Part shown: piece after piece, positions 46,769 through 56,800 of the stretch | Layout of the letters: each line of letters starts with the position of its first letter | Position numbering within the stretch: position 1 is the first letter of the stretch | Source: Pseudomonadota bacterium | GTDB taxonomy: Bacteria > Pseudomonadota > Gammaproteobacteria > Burkholderiales > Burkholderiaceae_C | Direction: 5' to 3' | DNA: 64,000 bases | Assembly: GCA_018241405.1 (NCBI GenBank) | Contig: JAFEDY010000011.1 | Location: forward strand, 26,122-90,121 | The notes under the pieces: model-generated | The model's input: the letters and a program-made list of their open reading frames with translations, nothing else | What the model was told of the DNA's origin: nothing | Databases searched by the model: none | Translations under genes and position numbers: made by a program

Positions 46769-47770
46769 ATGCCTGTCATCGCCCCGTCCGCCCTATCGCG
46801 CGTGGCACAGCGCTCGGGAGACCCTGCGCCCGCCTTGCAAGGCGCAGCGCAGTGGAACCTGACGCGCTGGCGCGAGATCACTGATGCCCTTCTGGCGCCA
46901 CGGGCCAGCATTTCGCCCAAGTATTTCTATGACCAGCGCGGCTCCCGGCTGTTCGAGGCCATCACGCGCCTGCCCGAGTATTACCTCACGCGCACAGAGC
47001 GCGCGCTCATGCGTTGCCATGGCCGCGCGATTGCCGATGCCGTGGGCGTGGGACCTGTGGTGATAGAGCCGGGCGCAGGCGGCTGCGACAAGGCGCGTGC
47101 CCTGTGCCGCCGGCTGGCCGCCACGCATTTCATAGGCGTGGATATTTCGGCGGATTATCTGCGCGGCGCCATCGCACGCCTGCGCGCAGCGCTGCCGGGG
47201 CTGGATGCACGCGCCGTGGGCGGCGACATCACGGCCGGCCTGCGCCTGCCGCCGGACATCCCGACCGAGCGGCGCCTGGTGTTCTACCCTGGCTCGTCCA
47301 TAGGCAACTTCGACCCACCGCAGGCGCTGGCGCTGCTGGCGCAGATGCGCGCGCTGGTGCAGGGTGGCGGGGGGCTGCTGATAGGCATAGACCTGCCCAA
47401 GGACAAGGCCGTGCTGGAGGCGGCCTACGACGACGCGGCGGGCGTTACCGCTGCCTTCAACCGCAATGCGCTGGCGCACGTCAACCGCCTGATCGACAGC
47501 GATTTCGACGTGCAGCAATGGCGGCACCGGGCGTTTTTCAACGAAACTGCTTCGCGCATAGAGATGCACCTGGAGGCCCAGGGCCCACAGCGCGTGCACT
47601 GGCCTGGTGGCGGGCGCGACTTTGCGGCGGGCGAACGCATCCATACCGAAAACAGCTACAAGCACCCCCTGCCGGCCTTCACCGCACTGCTGCGCCAGGC
47701 GGGCTTTGCCAGCAGCCAGAGCTGGACGGACACGCGCGGCTGGTATGCCATGGTGCACGCGCGGGCGTGA
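46769..47770 (+). CDS. egtD: L-histidine N-alpha-methyltransferase (ergothioneine synthesis)
   Basis: A 333-residue EgtD-type enzyme that trimethylates histidine to hercynine using SAM. SPKYFYDQRGSRLFEAITRL near residues 37-60 and PEYYLTRTE are family signatures; VIEPGAGGCDKARAL is the SAM site; FYPGSSIGNFDP and LIGIDLPKD follow. It is 13 bases upstream of egtB. This two-gene form, without egtA/C/E, is common in proteobacteria. Confidence 0.95.
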   Translation: MPVIAPSALSRVAQRSGDPAPALQGAAQWNLTRWREITDALLAPRASISPKYFYDQRGSRLFEAITRLPEYYLTRTERALMRCHGRAIADAVGVGPVVIEPGAGGCDKARALCRRLAATHFIGVDISADYLRGAIARLRAALPGLDARAVGGDITAGLRLPPDIPTERRLVFYPGSSIGNFDPPQALALLAQMRALVQGGGGLLIGIDLPKDKAVLEAAYDDAAGVTAAFNRNALAHVNRLIDSDFDVQQWRHRAFFNETASRIEMHLEAQGPQRVHWPGGGRDFAAGERIHTENSYKHPLPAFTALLRQAGFASSQSWTDTRGWYAMVHARA

Positions 47771-47783
47771 GGGACCCCCAGCC

Positions 47784-49007
47784 ATGCACGCCACAGGCCT
47801 CCCGCCCATGGCCATCGCCGCTGACAGCGATGCCGCGCGCCGCTATGTGGCCGTGCGCGCCGCCACCGAGTCGCTGGCGCGACCGCTGTCGGCCGAGGAC
47901 TGCTGCGTGCAGTCCATGCCAGACGCCAGCCCCACGAAGTGGCATCTTGCGCATACCAGCTGGTTCTTCGAGACCTTTATCCTGGAGGCGCATGAGAGCG
48001 GCTTCCGGCCATTCGACCCGGCGTTCCGCGTGCTGTTCAACTCCTACTACCAGGGCGTGGGGCAGCAGTACCCGCGCCCGCGGCGTGGTCTGCTGACCCG
48101 ACCGTCGCTGGCCACGGTGCTGGCCTACCGCGCCGACGTGGACGCGCGCATGCGGCGCCTGCTGGGGCAGGGCGACCACCTATTGGACGGGTTGGCAGCG
48201 CTGCTGGAACTGGGCCTGCAGCACGAGCAGCAGCACCAGGAACTGATGCTGACCGACATCTTGCACCTGCTGTGGTGCAACCCCCTGTGGCCCGCTTACA
48301 GCGCAGGCTGGCCCGACCCCGAGCCCAGCGCCACTGCGAGCGCGTGGCAGCGGTTCGACGCAGGCCTGGTCGAGATCGGCCATGGGGGCGCGGGCTTTGC
48401 GTTTGACAACGAGTTGCCGCGCCATGCCTGCTACCTGCGGCCCTACGAGCTGGCGACGGGGCTGGTCACGAATGCCGACTACCTGGCCTTCATGGCCGAT
48501 GGCGGCTACGGCGATCCGGCGCATTGGCTGGCCGAGGGCTGGGATTGGCGCCGTGACCAGCAGATCAGCCACCCGCTGTACTGGCGCCAGGAGGGGCAGG
48601 GCTGGCGTGAATTTACGCTGGCGGGAGCACGGCCGTTGGCGCCGCAGCAGGCCGTGGCGCACCTGTCGTACTACGAGGCCGACGCCTACGCGCGCTGGGC
48701 CGGCGCGCGCCTGCCCACCGAGGCCGAGTGGGAGACCGCCAGCGCCGCATCGGGCACCCGGCTGCAGCAGCTGTTTGGCACGCTGTGGCAGTGGACCCAG
48801 TCCAGCTACGCGCCATACCCCGGCTTTGCCAGCGCGCCAGGCGCGGTGGGCGAATACAACGGCAAGTTCATGGTCAACCAGTATGTGCTGCGCGGCAGTT
48901 CCTGCGCCACGCCGGCGGGCCATGCGCGCGCGAGCTACCGCAATTTCTTCCCGGCAGCCGCGCGTTGGCAGTTCACGGGGCTGCGGCTGGCACGCGATGC
49001 GCGGTAA
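47784..49007 (+). CDS. egtB: Ergothioneine biosynthesis sulfoxide synthase-like protein
   Basis: A 407-residue iron enzyme that adds a sulfur donor to hercynine. The N-terminal DinB-like domain has the likely iron ligands H57 (WHLAHTSWFFE), H147 and H151 (LQHEQQHQELMLTDI). The C-terminal domain has the formylglycine-generating-enzyme fold: LRPYELATGLVTNADYLAF, RLPTEAEWE and NQYVLRGSSC. Length is normal. Cotranscribed with egtD. Whether it takes cysteine or gamma-glutamylcysteine cannot be told from the sequence. Confidence 0.95.
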   Translation: MHATGLPPMAIAADSDAARRYVAVRAATESLARPLSAEDCCVQSMPDASPTKWHLAHTSWFFETFILEAHESGFRPFDPAFRVLFNSYYQGVGQQYPRPRRGLLTRPSLATVLAYRADVDARMRRLLGQGDHLLDGLAALLELGLQHEQQHQELMLTDILHLLWCNPLWPAYSAGWPDPEPSATASAWQRFDAGLVEIGHGGAGFAFDNELPRHACYLRPYELATGLVTNADYLAFMADGGYGDPAHWLAEGWDWRRDQQISHPLYWRQEGQGWREFTLAGARPLAPQQAVAHLSYYEADAYARWAGARLPTEAEWETASAASGTRLQQLFGTLWQWTQSSYAPYPGFASAPGAVGEYNGKFMVNQYVLRGSSCATPAGHARASYRNFFPAAARWQFTGLRLARDAR

Positions 49008-49030
49008 AGGTGGCGTAAAGCTGATGGCGA

Positions 49031-49088
49031 CAACTATCAAAAACGTAGCTTGTGGCGCCATGGGCGTGGGTGAAATCCGGCTTTTTCT
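49031..49088. repeat. Intergenic palindromic repeat, copy 6
   Basis: Starts AACTATCAAAAACGTAGCTT and then has GGCGCCATGGGCGTGGGTG before an AATCCGGCTTTTT end. It is in the opposite orientation to copies 2 and 3. It lies between egtB and the efflux operon, 90 bases upstream of mdtA. It is the copy most like the one inside mdtB. Confidence 0.7.
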
Positions 49089-49177
49089 TTGAGGTATGAC
49101 CTTCGTTGGCCGACCTCGGCCGAGCTGGGCTGGCTGCTAGGATTCAGGGTATCTCGCGCTTGCTGAATCGCTCTTGC

Positions 49178-50524
49178 ATGGACGCCCCCACAGAATCATC
49201 CGCCCCAACCCCCGTCGTTCGTACAGGCCGCCGCTGGCGTGCCTGGCTGCTGACAGTTGCGTTGATTGCCATGCTGGTCGGCTCCGCCTGGTATCTGGTG
49301 CAGCGCTCGCGGGCGCCGGCGGGGCAGGGGGGCGGGGGCGGGGCGGGTTTCGGGCCGGGGTTTGGACCGGGTTCCGGCGGGGGCTCGGCCGGTGTCACCG
49401 TCGGCGTGGCGGCTGCCGTGCAAGGGGCGCTGCCTGTGGTCGTCGATGCGCTGGGCACGGTCACCGCGCCGGTTACGGTGGCTCTGGTGCCGCAGGTATC
49501 CGGTGTGCTGATCGAGGTCCTGTTCACTGAAGGCCAGCATGTGAAGAAGGGTCAGGTGCTGGCGCGCATCGACCCGCGTACCTTTCAGCAGGCGTTGGCG
49601 CAGGCCAAAGGCCAGACGGCCAAGGACGTGGCCCAGCTCGCTGCCGCGCGCCTGACGCTGGAGCGGTACCAGGAGCTGTGGAAGCAGGACTCGGTGGCGC
49701 GCCAAACGCTGGACACGCAAGTGGCGCTGGTGCAGCAGCTGGAGGCCGCTGTGCAGGCCGACCGCGCCAACGAGGGGGTGGCAGAGCTCAACCTGAACTA
49801 CACGACGCTGCGTGCGCCCGTGAGCGGCACCATAGGCCTGCGCGCCGTCGACCCGGGCAACCTGGTCAGCACCAGCACCAGCACCGGCATTGCCACCGTC
49901 ACCCAGGTGCAACCCATCGACGTGGTGTTTGCCGTGCCGCAGGATCGGGTGCCCGCCGTCCTGGCGGCACAGCGCCAGGGGCAGCTGCCGGTCGCGGCGC
50001 TGGATCGCGCGCGAACCCGGACCTTGGCCCAAGGACGTTTCCTGACGCTGGACAACCAGATAGCTACCACGACCGGCACGGTGCGCGCCAAGGCGCGCTT
50101 TGACAACAGCGATGGCGTGCTGTTCCCCAACCAGTTCGTTAACGCGCGCCTGCAGCTGGGCAACGACGTAGGCGTGCTGGTGCCGGTGACCGCGGTACGT
50201 ACCGGGCCACAGGGCGACTTCGTGTATGTAGTGGACGATGACAACACGGCCCATATGCGCGGCATCGTGCGCGGCATTGCCAGCACCGACCAGGTACTCG
50301 TCAGCCAGGGGCTGAAGGCCGGCGAGCGCGTGGTCATCGAAGGCGGTGACCGTGTCAAGGATGGGGGCAGGGTGCAGCTGGCGGCGGCTGCGCCGCAGGG
50401 CGTGGCTTCCGCGCCGGGCGCGGTGCGGCGCGGCGGCCGTGCCGGACGCGGCGGTGCGGGCGCACCTGCGCAGGCTGCCAGTGCTCCCGCCGCGGGCGCG
50501 AGTAGCGCGCCTGCGGGCCGCTGA
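49178..50524 (+). CDS. mdtA: RND efflux periplasmic adaptor, MdtA-type
   Basis: A 448-residue membrane fusion protein. An N-terminal anchor helix (WLLTVALIAMLVGSAWYLV) near 23-41 is followed by a glycine-rich linker, a lipoyl half (LIEVLFTEGQHVKKGQVLAR), a helical hairpin, the second lipoyl half (LRAPVSGTIGLRAVDPGNLV), and the beta-barrel and membrane-proximal domains. The last 40 residues are Ala/Gly-rich and of low complexity. It joins MdtB/C to the outer membrane factor. ATG 49178 starts just before the helix; upstream extension has no similarity. Confidence 0.94.
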   Translation: MDAPTESSAPTPVVRTGRRWRAWLLTVALIAMLVGSAWYLVQRSRAPAGQGGGGGAGFGPGFGPGSGGGSAGVTVGVAAAVQGALPVVVDALGTVTAPVTVALVPQVSGVLIEVLFTEGQHVKKGQVLARIDPRTFQQALAQAKGQTAKDVAQLAAARLTLERYQELWKQDSVARQTLDTQVALVQQLEAAVQADRANEGVAELNLNYTTLRAPVSGTIGLRAVDPGNLVSTSTSTGIATVTQVQPIDVVFAVPQDRVPAVLAAQRQGQLPVAALDRARTRTLAQGRFLTLDNQIATTTGTVRAKARFDNSDGVLFPNQFVNARLQLGNDVGVLVPVTAVRTGPQGDFVYVVDDDNTAHMRGIVRGIASTDQVLVSQGLKAGERVVIEGGDRVKDGGRVQLAAAAPQGVASAPGAVRRGGRAGRGGAGAPAQAASAPAAGASSAPAGR

Positions 50525-50546
50525 CTGGATCGTCAGCCGACGCGCC

Positions 50547-53500
50547 ATGAACGTCTCGCGCATTTTTATCGAGCGGCCGGTGGCGACGGCCCTGTTCATG
50601 CTGGCCATCGTCCTGGCCGGCCTCGTCGGCCTGCGCTTCCTGCCGCTGGCGGCCCTGCCGCAGGTGGACTATCCGACCATTCAGGTGCAGACCTTGTACC
50701 CCGGCGGCAGCCCCGATGTCATGAGCCGCACGGTGACGGCGCCGCTGGAGCGCCAGTTTGGCCAGATGCCGGGCCTGTCGCGCATGAGCAGCGTCAGCAG
50801 CGCGGGGGTGTCGCTGATCACGCTGCAGTTCGTGCTCAACCTGAACATGGAGGCGGCCGAGCAGCAGGTGCAGGCGGCCATGAATGCGGCCGGCTCTTTG
50901 CTGCCGGCCGACCTGCCGGCGCCGCCCGTGTACGCCAAGGTGAACCCGGCCGATGCGCCCATCATGCAGCTCGCCGTGACCTCCGACAGCCTGCCGCTGA
51001 CCGAGGTGCAGAACATGGTCAACACGCGGCTGGCTCTGCGCATCAGCCAGATCAACGGCGTGGGCCTGGTGACGCTGGCCGGCGGCCAGCGCCCCGCCGT
51101 GCGCGTGCAGGCCAACCTGGAGGCGCTTGCCGCCATGGGCCTGTCGCTCAACAGCATCAGCGCCGCCATCAGCGCCGGCAACGCCAGCACGGCCAAGGGC
51201 AGCTTCGACGGGCCGCAGCGCCAGTACAGCATCAACGCCAACGACCAGCTGACCAGCGCCGAGGACTACCGCGAGCTCATCGTGGCCTATGTGGGCGGCG
51301 CGCCGGTGCGCCTCAAGGACGTGGCCCGGGTCGTCAACGGGGCCGAGAACAGCCGGCTGGGTGCCTGGACGGCTATCAAAAAAGAGAGCGTGCCGCCCAA
51401 TGCAGGCAAGCGCAGCGGCCAGAATTTGATTCAAGAGCAGACCATGCTGACCCCGGCCATCATCCTGAACGTGCAGCGGCAGCCGGGCGCCAACGTGATC
51501 TCCACGGTGGATGCCATCAAGCGCCAGCTGCCGCTGCTGGAGCAGGGCCTGCCGCAGAGCGTGAAGCTGGCCGTGCTGACCGACCGCACGCTGGGCATTC
51601 GCGCCTCGGTGGAGCATGTGGAGATGGAGCTGCTGCTGGCCGTGGTGATGGTGGTGCTGGTGATCTTCTTCTTCCTGCACAGCCCGCGCGCCACGCTGAT
51701 CGCCTCCATCGCCGTCCCCATCTCCCTCACGGGCACCGTGGGCGCGATGTACCTGCTGGGCTATTCGCTCAACAATCTCAGCCTCATGGCGCTGACCATC
51801 GCCACGGGCTTTGTCGTCGATGACGCCATCGTGATGATTGAAAACATCGCCCGGCATCGTGAGATGCGCGTGGGCGCCGACGGCGCCCACGCTGGCGGCG
51901 CAGCCGGCAGGGGCGATGTTTCGGCGCAGGGTCATGTCGGCGCAGCCGACGTGAGCCGAAGCCAGAATATCGCCCGACATCGGGATATGCATAAGTCGCC
52001 GCTGCAGGCGGCCCTGGACGGCGCGGGCGAAATCGGCTTCACCATCATTTCGCTGACCGTGTCGCTGATTGCGGTGCTGATCCCGCTCTTGTTCATGCAG
52101 GAGGTCATAGGCCGGCTGTTTCGCGAGTTTGCCGTCACGCTGGCCATCACCATTTTGTTCTCGGCGCTGGTGTCGCTGACGCTGGTGCCCATGATGTCCG
52201 CGCGCTGGCATGACGCCGAGGGCCATGCGCAGGGGCGCTTCGGCCGCTGGGTGCAGGCGGTGCTCGACTGGACGGTGCACCACTATGACCGCAGCCTGCA
52301 ATGGGTGCTTAAGCGACAGGTTTTGACGCTCTTTGTGGCGCTGGCCACGCTGGCGCTGACGGCGCTGCTGTATGGGTTGATCCCCAAGGACTTGTTCCCC
52401 ACGCAAAGCACGGGCCAGCTGCAGGGGCAGGTGCGGGCGGCGGCCGATGTCTCGTTCGAGCGCATGTCGGCCCTGCAGGGCGCGGTGGCGCGCGAGGTGC
52501 TGCAAGACCCGGCCGTGCAGTCGGTGAGCTCGGTGGTTGGGGTGGATGCGGCCAACAACACCGCGCTGCCGCAGGGCAGGCTGGTCATCAACCTGCGCCA
52601 GCGCCCGCTGTTTGGCGACTCCGAGGCCAGCATCATGGCGCGGCTGCGCGAGCGCGTTGCCCAGCAGGTGGCAGGGGCAACGTTGTTCCTGCAGCCGACG
52701 CAGGACCTGACCATCGATTCGGACACCGGCCCGACCGAGTACCGCTTCGACCTGGAGGGCGTGGACACCGCGCTCGTCAACCAATGGGCGCAGCGCCTGG
52801 CACAGCGCCTGCAAAGCGTGCCCGAGGTGCGCCACGCGACCACCAACGCCGGCGCCAGCGGCCCGTCGGCCATGGTGCAGGTGGACCGCGACACGGCCGC
52901 GCGCCTGGGCATCTCCGCCAGCAGCCTGGACAACACGCTCTACAACGCTTTCGGCCAGCGCATCGTCTCCACCATTTTCAGCGAGACCAGCCAGTACCGC
53001 GTGATCCTGGAGGCGGCGCGCGGCGACGCGGCCAGTCTGCAGGCGCTGCGCGACCTGCCGGTGCAGACCACGGGCGGCGGCGTGGCGCCGTTGGGTTCGT
53101 TTGCGCAGATTTCCGAGCAGCCGGCGCCGCTGGCCGTGCAGCGCGTGGGCCAGTACCCGGCCGCCACCGTGGGCTTTGACACGGCGCCCGGCGTCAGCCT
53201 GGGGGCAGCCGTGCAGGCGGTGCGCGCCGCCGTGGCGGCCGAAGGCCTGCCGGCGGCGCTCACGCTGCGCTTTACAGGCGCCTCGGGCGCCTACCAGAAG
53301 TCGCTGGCCAATCAGCTGTGGCTGATCCTGGCGGCGGTGGTGTGCGTGTACATCGTGCTCGGGGTGCTCTACGAGAGCTATGTGCATCCGCTCACCATCC
53401 TGTCCACGCTGCCCTCGGCCGGCGTGGGGGCCTTGCTGGCCCTGTGGCTGACGGGCCATGCGCTGGACGTGGTGGGCATCATCGGCCTGGTGCTGCTGAT

Positions 53501-53852
53501 CGGCATCGTGAAGAAGAACGCCATCATGATGATCGACTTTGCCATCGAGGCCGAGCGCCACGAGGGCAAGAGCGCGCAGGAGGCCATACACCAGGCGGCG
53601 CTGCTGCGCTTTCGCCCCATCCTGATGACCACGCTGGCGGCGCTGGCGGCCGCCGTGCCGCTGATGCTCAGCTGGGGCGACGGCGCCGAGCTGCGCCGCC
53701 CGCTGGGCATTGCCATCTTCGGCGGCCTGCTGCTGTCGCAGCTGCTGACGCTCTACACCACGCCGGTCATCTACCTGTGGTTCGACCGGCTGGGGCAGCG
53801 CCTGGGCGGTGCGTCCGATCCTGCCCGTGCACCCCTCAGAGAGGGCGCATGA
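50547..53852 (+). CDS. mdtB: RND efflux pump inner membrane protein, MdtB-type, with two in-frame insertions
   Basis: An 1101-residue RND pump; E. coli MdtB is 1040. Normal features: FIERPVATALFMLAIVLAGL, D425/D426 in VDDAIVMIEN (TM4 proton relay), and GIVKKNAIMMIDFA near the end. Two extra segments explain the length. Residues 276-301 (AIKKESVPPNAGKRSG...) interrupt NSRLGAW..TPAIILNVQ and are encoded by a family repeat. Residues 441-481 follow ENIARHREM, contain hairpin-forming DNA and end with a second NIARHRDM. The frame stays open through both. Whether the pump still works is not known. It forms an MdtABC operon with its neighbours. Confidence 0.93.
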   Translation: MNVSRIFIERPVATALFMLAIVLAGLVGLRFLPLAALPQVDYPTIQVQTLYPGGSPDVMSRTVTAPLERQFGQMPGLSRMSSVSSAGVSLITLQFVLNLNMEAAEQQVQAAMNAAGSLLPADLPAPPVYAKVNPADAPIMQLAVTSDSLPLTEVQNMVNTRLALRISQINGVGLVTLAGGQRPAVRVQANLEALAAMGLSLNSISAAISAGNASTAKGSFDGPQRQYSINANDQLTSAEDYRELIVAYVGGAPVRLKDVARVVNGAENSRLGAWTAIKKESVPPNAGKRSGQNLIQEQTMLTPAIILNVQRQPGANVISTVDAIKRQLPLLEQGLPQSVKLAVLTDRTLGIRASVEHVEMELLLAVVMVVLVIFFFLHSPRATLIASIAVPISLTGTVGAMYLLGYSLNNLSLMALTIATGFVVDDAIVMIENIARHREMRVGADGAHAGGAAGRGDVSAQGHVGAADVSRSQNIARHRDMHKSPLQAALDGAGEIGFTIISLTVSLIAVLIPLLFMQEVIGRLFREFAVTLAITILFSALVSLTLVPMMSARWHDAEGHAQGRFGRWVQAVLDWTVHHYDRSLQWVLKRQVLTLFVALATLALTALLYGLIPKDLFPTQSTGQLQGQVRAAADVSFERMSALQGAVAREVLQDPAVQSVSSVVGVDAANNTALPQGRLVINLRQRPLFGDSEASIMARLRERVAQQVAGATLFLQPTQDLTIDSDTGPTEYRFDLEGVDTALVNQWAQRLAQRLQSVPEVRHATTNAGASGPSAMVQVDRDTAARLGISASSLDNTLYNAFGQRIVSTIFSETSQYRVILEAARGDAASLQALRDLPVQTTGGGVAPLGSFAQISEQPAPLAVQRVGQYPAATVGFDTAPGVSLGAAVQAVRAAVAAEGLPAALTLRFTGASGAYQKSLANQLWLILAAVVCVYIVLGVLYESYVHPLTILSTLPSAGVGALLALWLTGHALDVVGIIGLVLLIGIVKKNAIMMIDFAIEAERHEGKSAQEAIHQAALLRFRPILMTTLAALAAAVPLMLSWGDGAELRRPLGIAIFGGLLLSQLLTLYTTPVIYLWFDRLGQRLGGASDPARAPLREGA
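51371..51434. repeat. Palindromic repeat, copy 7, inside mdtB coding sequence
   Basis: Has GGCTATCAAAAAAGAGAGCG, then CAGGCAAGCGCAGCGGCCAG and AATTTGATTCAA. This fits the family pattern CTATCAAAA.. TAGC-like.. AAGCGC.. GGCC.. TTTGATT. It replaces nothing: conserved RND sequence continues on both sides, and the repeat adds about 26 codons in frame. Confidence 0.75.
51867..51989. repeat. 123 bp in-frame insertion with hairpins inside mdtB
   Basis: Contains a perfect 11 bp hairpin (GCGTGGGCGCC, loop GAC, GGCGCCCACGC) and GTCGGC-GCA-GCCGAC. The DNA before it (AACATCGCCCGGCATCGTGA) is partly repeated at its end (AATATCGCCCGACATCGGGA). It adds 41 codons in frame, with no stop. It is unlike copy 7 and so is a second, distinct element. 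Confidence 0.75.
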
Positions 53853-56800
53853 ACCTCTCGCGCGTTTTCATCGAGCGACCCATCGCCACCATCCTGCTGA
53901 CGCTGGGCCTGGCGCTGGCGGGCATCGGCGCGTACTTCATCCTGCCGGTGGCGCGACTGCCGGCGGTGGACTTCCCGGTCATCTCCATCAACGCCAACAT
54001 GGCAGGCGCCAGCCCCGCCGACATGGCGCGCACGGTGGCGACGCCGCTGGAGCGCACGCTGGGCACCATTGCCGGTGTCAATGAGATGACCTCGTCGAGC
54101 CGCACGGGATCGACGCGCGTGGTGCTGCAGTTCGACCTGAACCGCAAGATCGACAGCGCGGCGCGCGATGTGCAGGCCGCCATCAACGCCGCGCGCATCG
54201 ACATGCCGGCCAACCTGCGCACCAACCCGACCTATCGCAAGGCCAACCCGGCGGCGCAGCCCTTCATGATCCTGGCGCTCACGTCCAGCTCACGCACGCC
54301 GGGACAGATATATGACGAGGTCAACAACATCCTCAGCCAGCGCCTGCTGCAAGTGCCCGGCGTGGGGGACGTGACGCTGGGCGGCAGCTCGCAGCCGGCG
54401 GTGCGCGTGGAGCTCAACCCGTTCGCGCTGAGTGAGCTGGGCATCAGCGGCGACGATGTGCGTGCCGCGCTGCAGGCCAACAATGCCAACCGGCCCAAGG
54501 GTGTCATCGAGGTGGGTGATGCCGACGACGGCCGTGCGCTGCAGGTGCTGACCCCCGCGCCGGGCCTGCGCGCCGCCGAATATCGGCAGCTTATCGTGGG
54601 CATGCGCAACCACCAGGAGGTGCGGCTGTCGCAGGTGGCGCGCGTCACCGACAGCGTGCAGGACACGCGCACGCGCGGCATGTTCAACGGGCAGCCAGCG
54701 ATCATCGTCAGCATCATCCAGCAGCCCGATGCCAACCTGATCGCCACGGCCGATGCCATTGATGCGCTGCTGCCGCAGCTGCGCGCGCAGCTACCGCCCG
54801 ACATCGAACTAGACATGGCCATCGACCGCACCGGCTCGGTACGTTCATCGGTATTCGAGGTCGAGCTGACGCTGGTCATCGCCGTGCTGCTGGTGGTGCT
54901 GGTGGTGGGCCTGTTCCTGCGCAACCTGCGTGCGGCGCTGATCCCGGGCGTGGCCACCGTGGTGTCGCTGCTGGGCACCTTTGGCGTGATGTATGCGCTG
55001 GGCTACTCCATCAACAACCTGACGCTGATGGCCCTCACCGTGGCCACCGGCTTCGTGGTGGACGATGCCATCGTGGTGCTGGAGAACATCTCGCGCCACC
55101 TGGAGATGGGGCAGTCGCGCCTGCGGGCGGCACTCGACGGCGCGCGCGAGGTCGGCTTCACCGTGCTCACCATCAGCGTGTCGCTGATTGCGGTGTTCAT
55201 ACCGTTGCTGTTCATGGGCGGGCAGCCGGGGCGGTTGTTTCGCGAATTTGCCGTCACGCTGTCGAGCGCCGTCATGATCTCGCTGCTCATCTCCTTGACC
55301 ACCACGCCCATGCTGTGCGCGCTGCTGCTGCGCCACGGTGGCGACACTGCCGACGGCCCACCGCAGCGCCGCAGCCTGGTGGCACGCCTGCGCCAGTGGC
55401 TGGTGCGCTGCGCGAGCGGCGGCGAGCGGCGCCTGGTGGCCGGCTATACGCATGCGCTGGACTGGGCCTTGGCCTGGCCCTGGCTGGTCATGCTGGTGCT
55501 GCTGGTGGTGGTGGGGCTCAACGGCTACCTGTTCTCCAACATCAGCAAGGGCTTCTTCCCCGAGCAGGACAACGGCCAGCTCATCGGCGGCCTGCGCGCC
55601 GACCAGAGCATTTCCTCGGGCGCCATGGCCGACAAGCTGCAGCAGGCGGTGGACATCATCCGCGCCGACCCGGCCATAGGCACGGTGGTGGCCTTTGCCG
55701 GCGGCACCTCGGGCGGCTTCCTGTCGGCGGCGCTCAAGCCGGCCCGGGAGCGGCCGCCGGGTGAGGGCACGCGCACGGTCATCAACCGCCTGCGCCCGCA
55801 GCTTTCGCAGATCGCGGGCCTGCGGGTGTTCCTCAACCCGGTGCAGGAGCTGCGCATGGGCGGGCGCAGCAGCAACTCCACCTACCAGTTCACGCTGAAG
55901 GCCGACAACCAGGCCGACCTCAAGGCCTGGACCCTGAAGCTGTCGGCCCGCCTGCGCCAGGACGCGCGGCTGACCGACATCGACGATGACCAGAGCGACA
56001 ACGGCGTCGAGTCCTATGTGGACGTCGATCGCTCCAAGGCCGCCCGGCTGGGCGTGTCGCTGGCGAGCATCGATGCGGCCCTCTACAACGCCTTCGGCCA
56101 GCGCCAGGTGGCCACCATGTACAGCGACCTGAACCAGTACAGCGTGGTGATGGAATGGTCGCCCGGCCTGGCGCGCTCGCCCGAGGCGCTCAAGGACGTG
56201 CAGGTGCCGGCCACGAGCGCCGGCGCCGGCACCGGGGGCAGCTCGGCCAACCCGGGGCTGCGCAATGCGTCCTCGGGCCAACCCATCTCCACGGTGCCCT
56301 CCACCATGGTGCCGCTGGCCGCTTTTGCGAGCTTTCGCGAACGCGCGGTGCCGACCTCGGTGTTCCACGACGGGGGCGAGCTCTCCAGCACCCTGTCCTT
56401 CGACCTGGCGGACGGTATCTCGATCGAGCAGGGGCGCCAGGCGGTGCTGGACGCGGTGGACGCCATCGGCATGCCCAACAACGTGCGCGGCGCCTTCAGC
56501 GGCGCGGCCGCGCAGGCGCAGGCCACGCAGTCGCAGCAGGGGCTGTTGATCCTGGCGGCCATCGTGGTCATCTACATCGTGCTGGGCATCCTCTACGAGA
56601 GCCTGATCCACCCGATCACGGTGCTGACCACGCTGCCCAGTGCCGGTTTTGGCGCCGTGCTGGCCCTGCTGGCGCTGAAGATGGAGTTTTCCATCATGGC
56701 CCTGATCGGCGTCTTCCTGCTGATCGGCATCGTCAAGAAGAACGCCATCCTGATCATCGACTTTGCACTCGATGCCGAGCGTGCGCGCAATCTCACGCCC

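Noticed and set aside
46578..46862. A 94-codon frame between the DnaJ-like gene and egtD
   Set aside because: It overlaps the start of egtD in another frame and has no similarity or ribosome binding site; the 46548-46768 gap appears empty.
50355..53591. A 1078-codon open frame antisense to mdtB
   Set aside because: Shadow of the efflux pump gene; it owes its length to GC-rich codon third positions.
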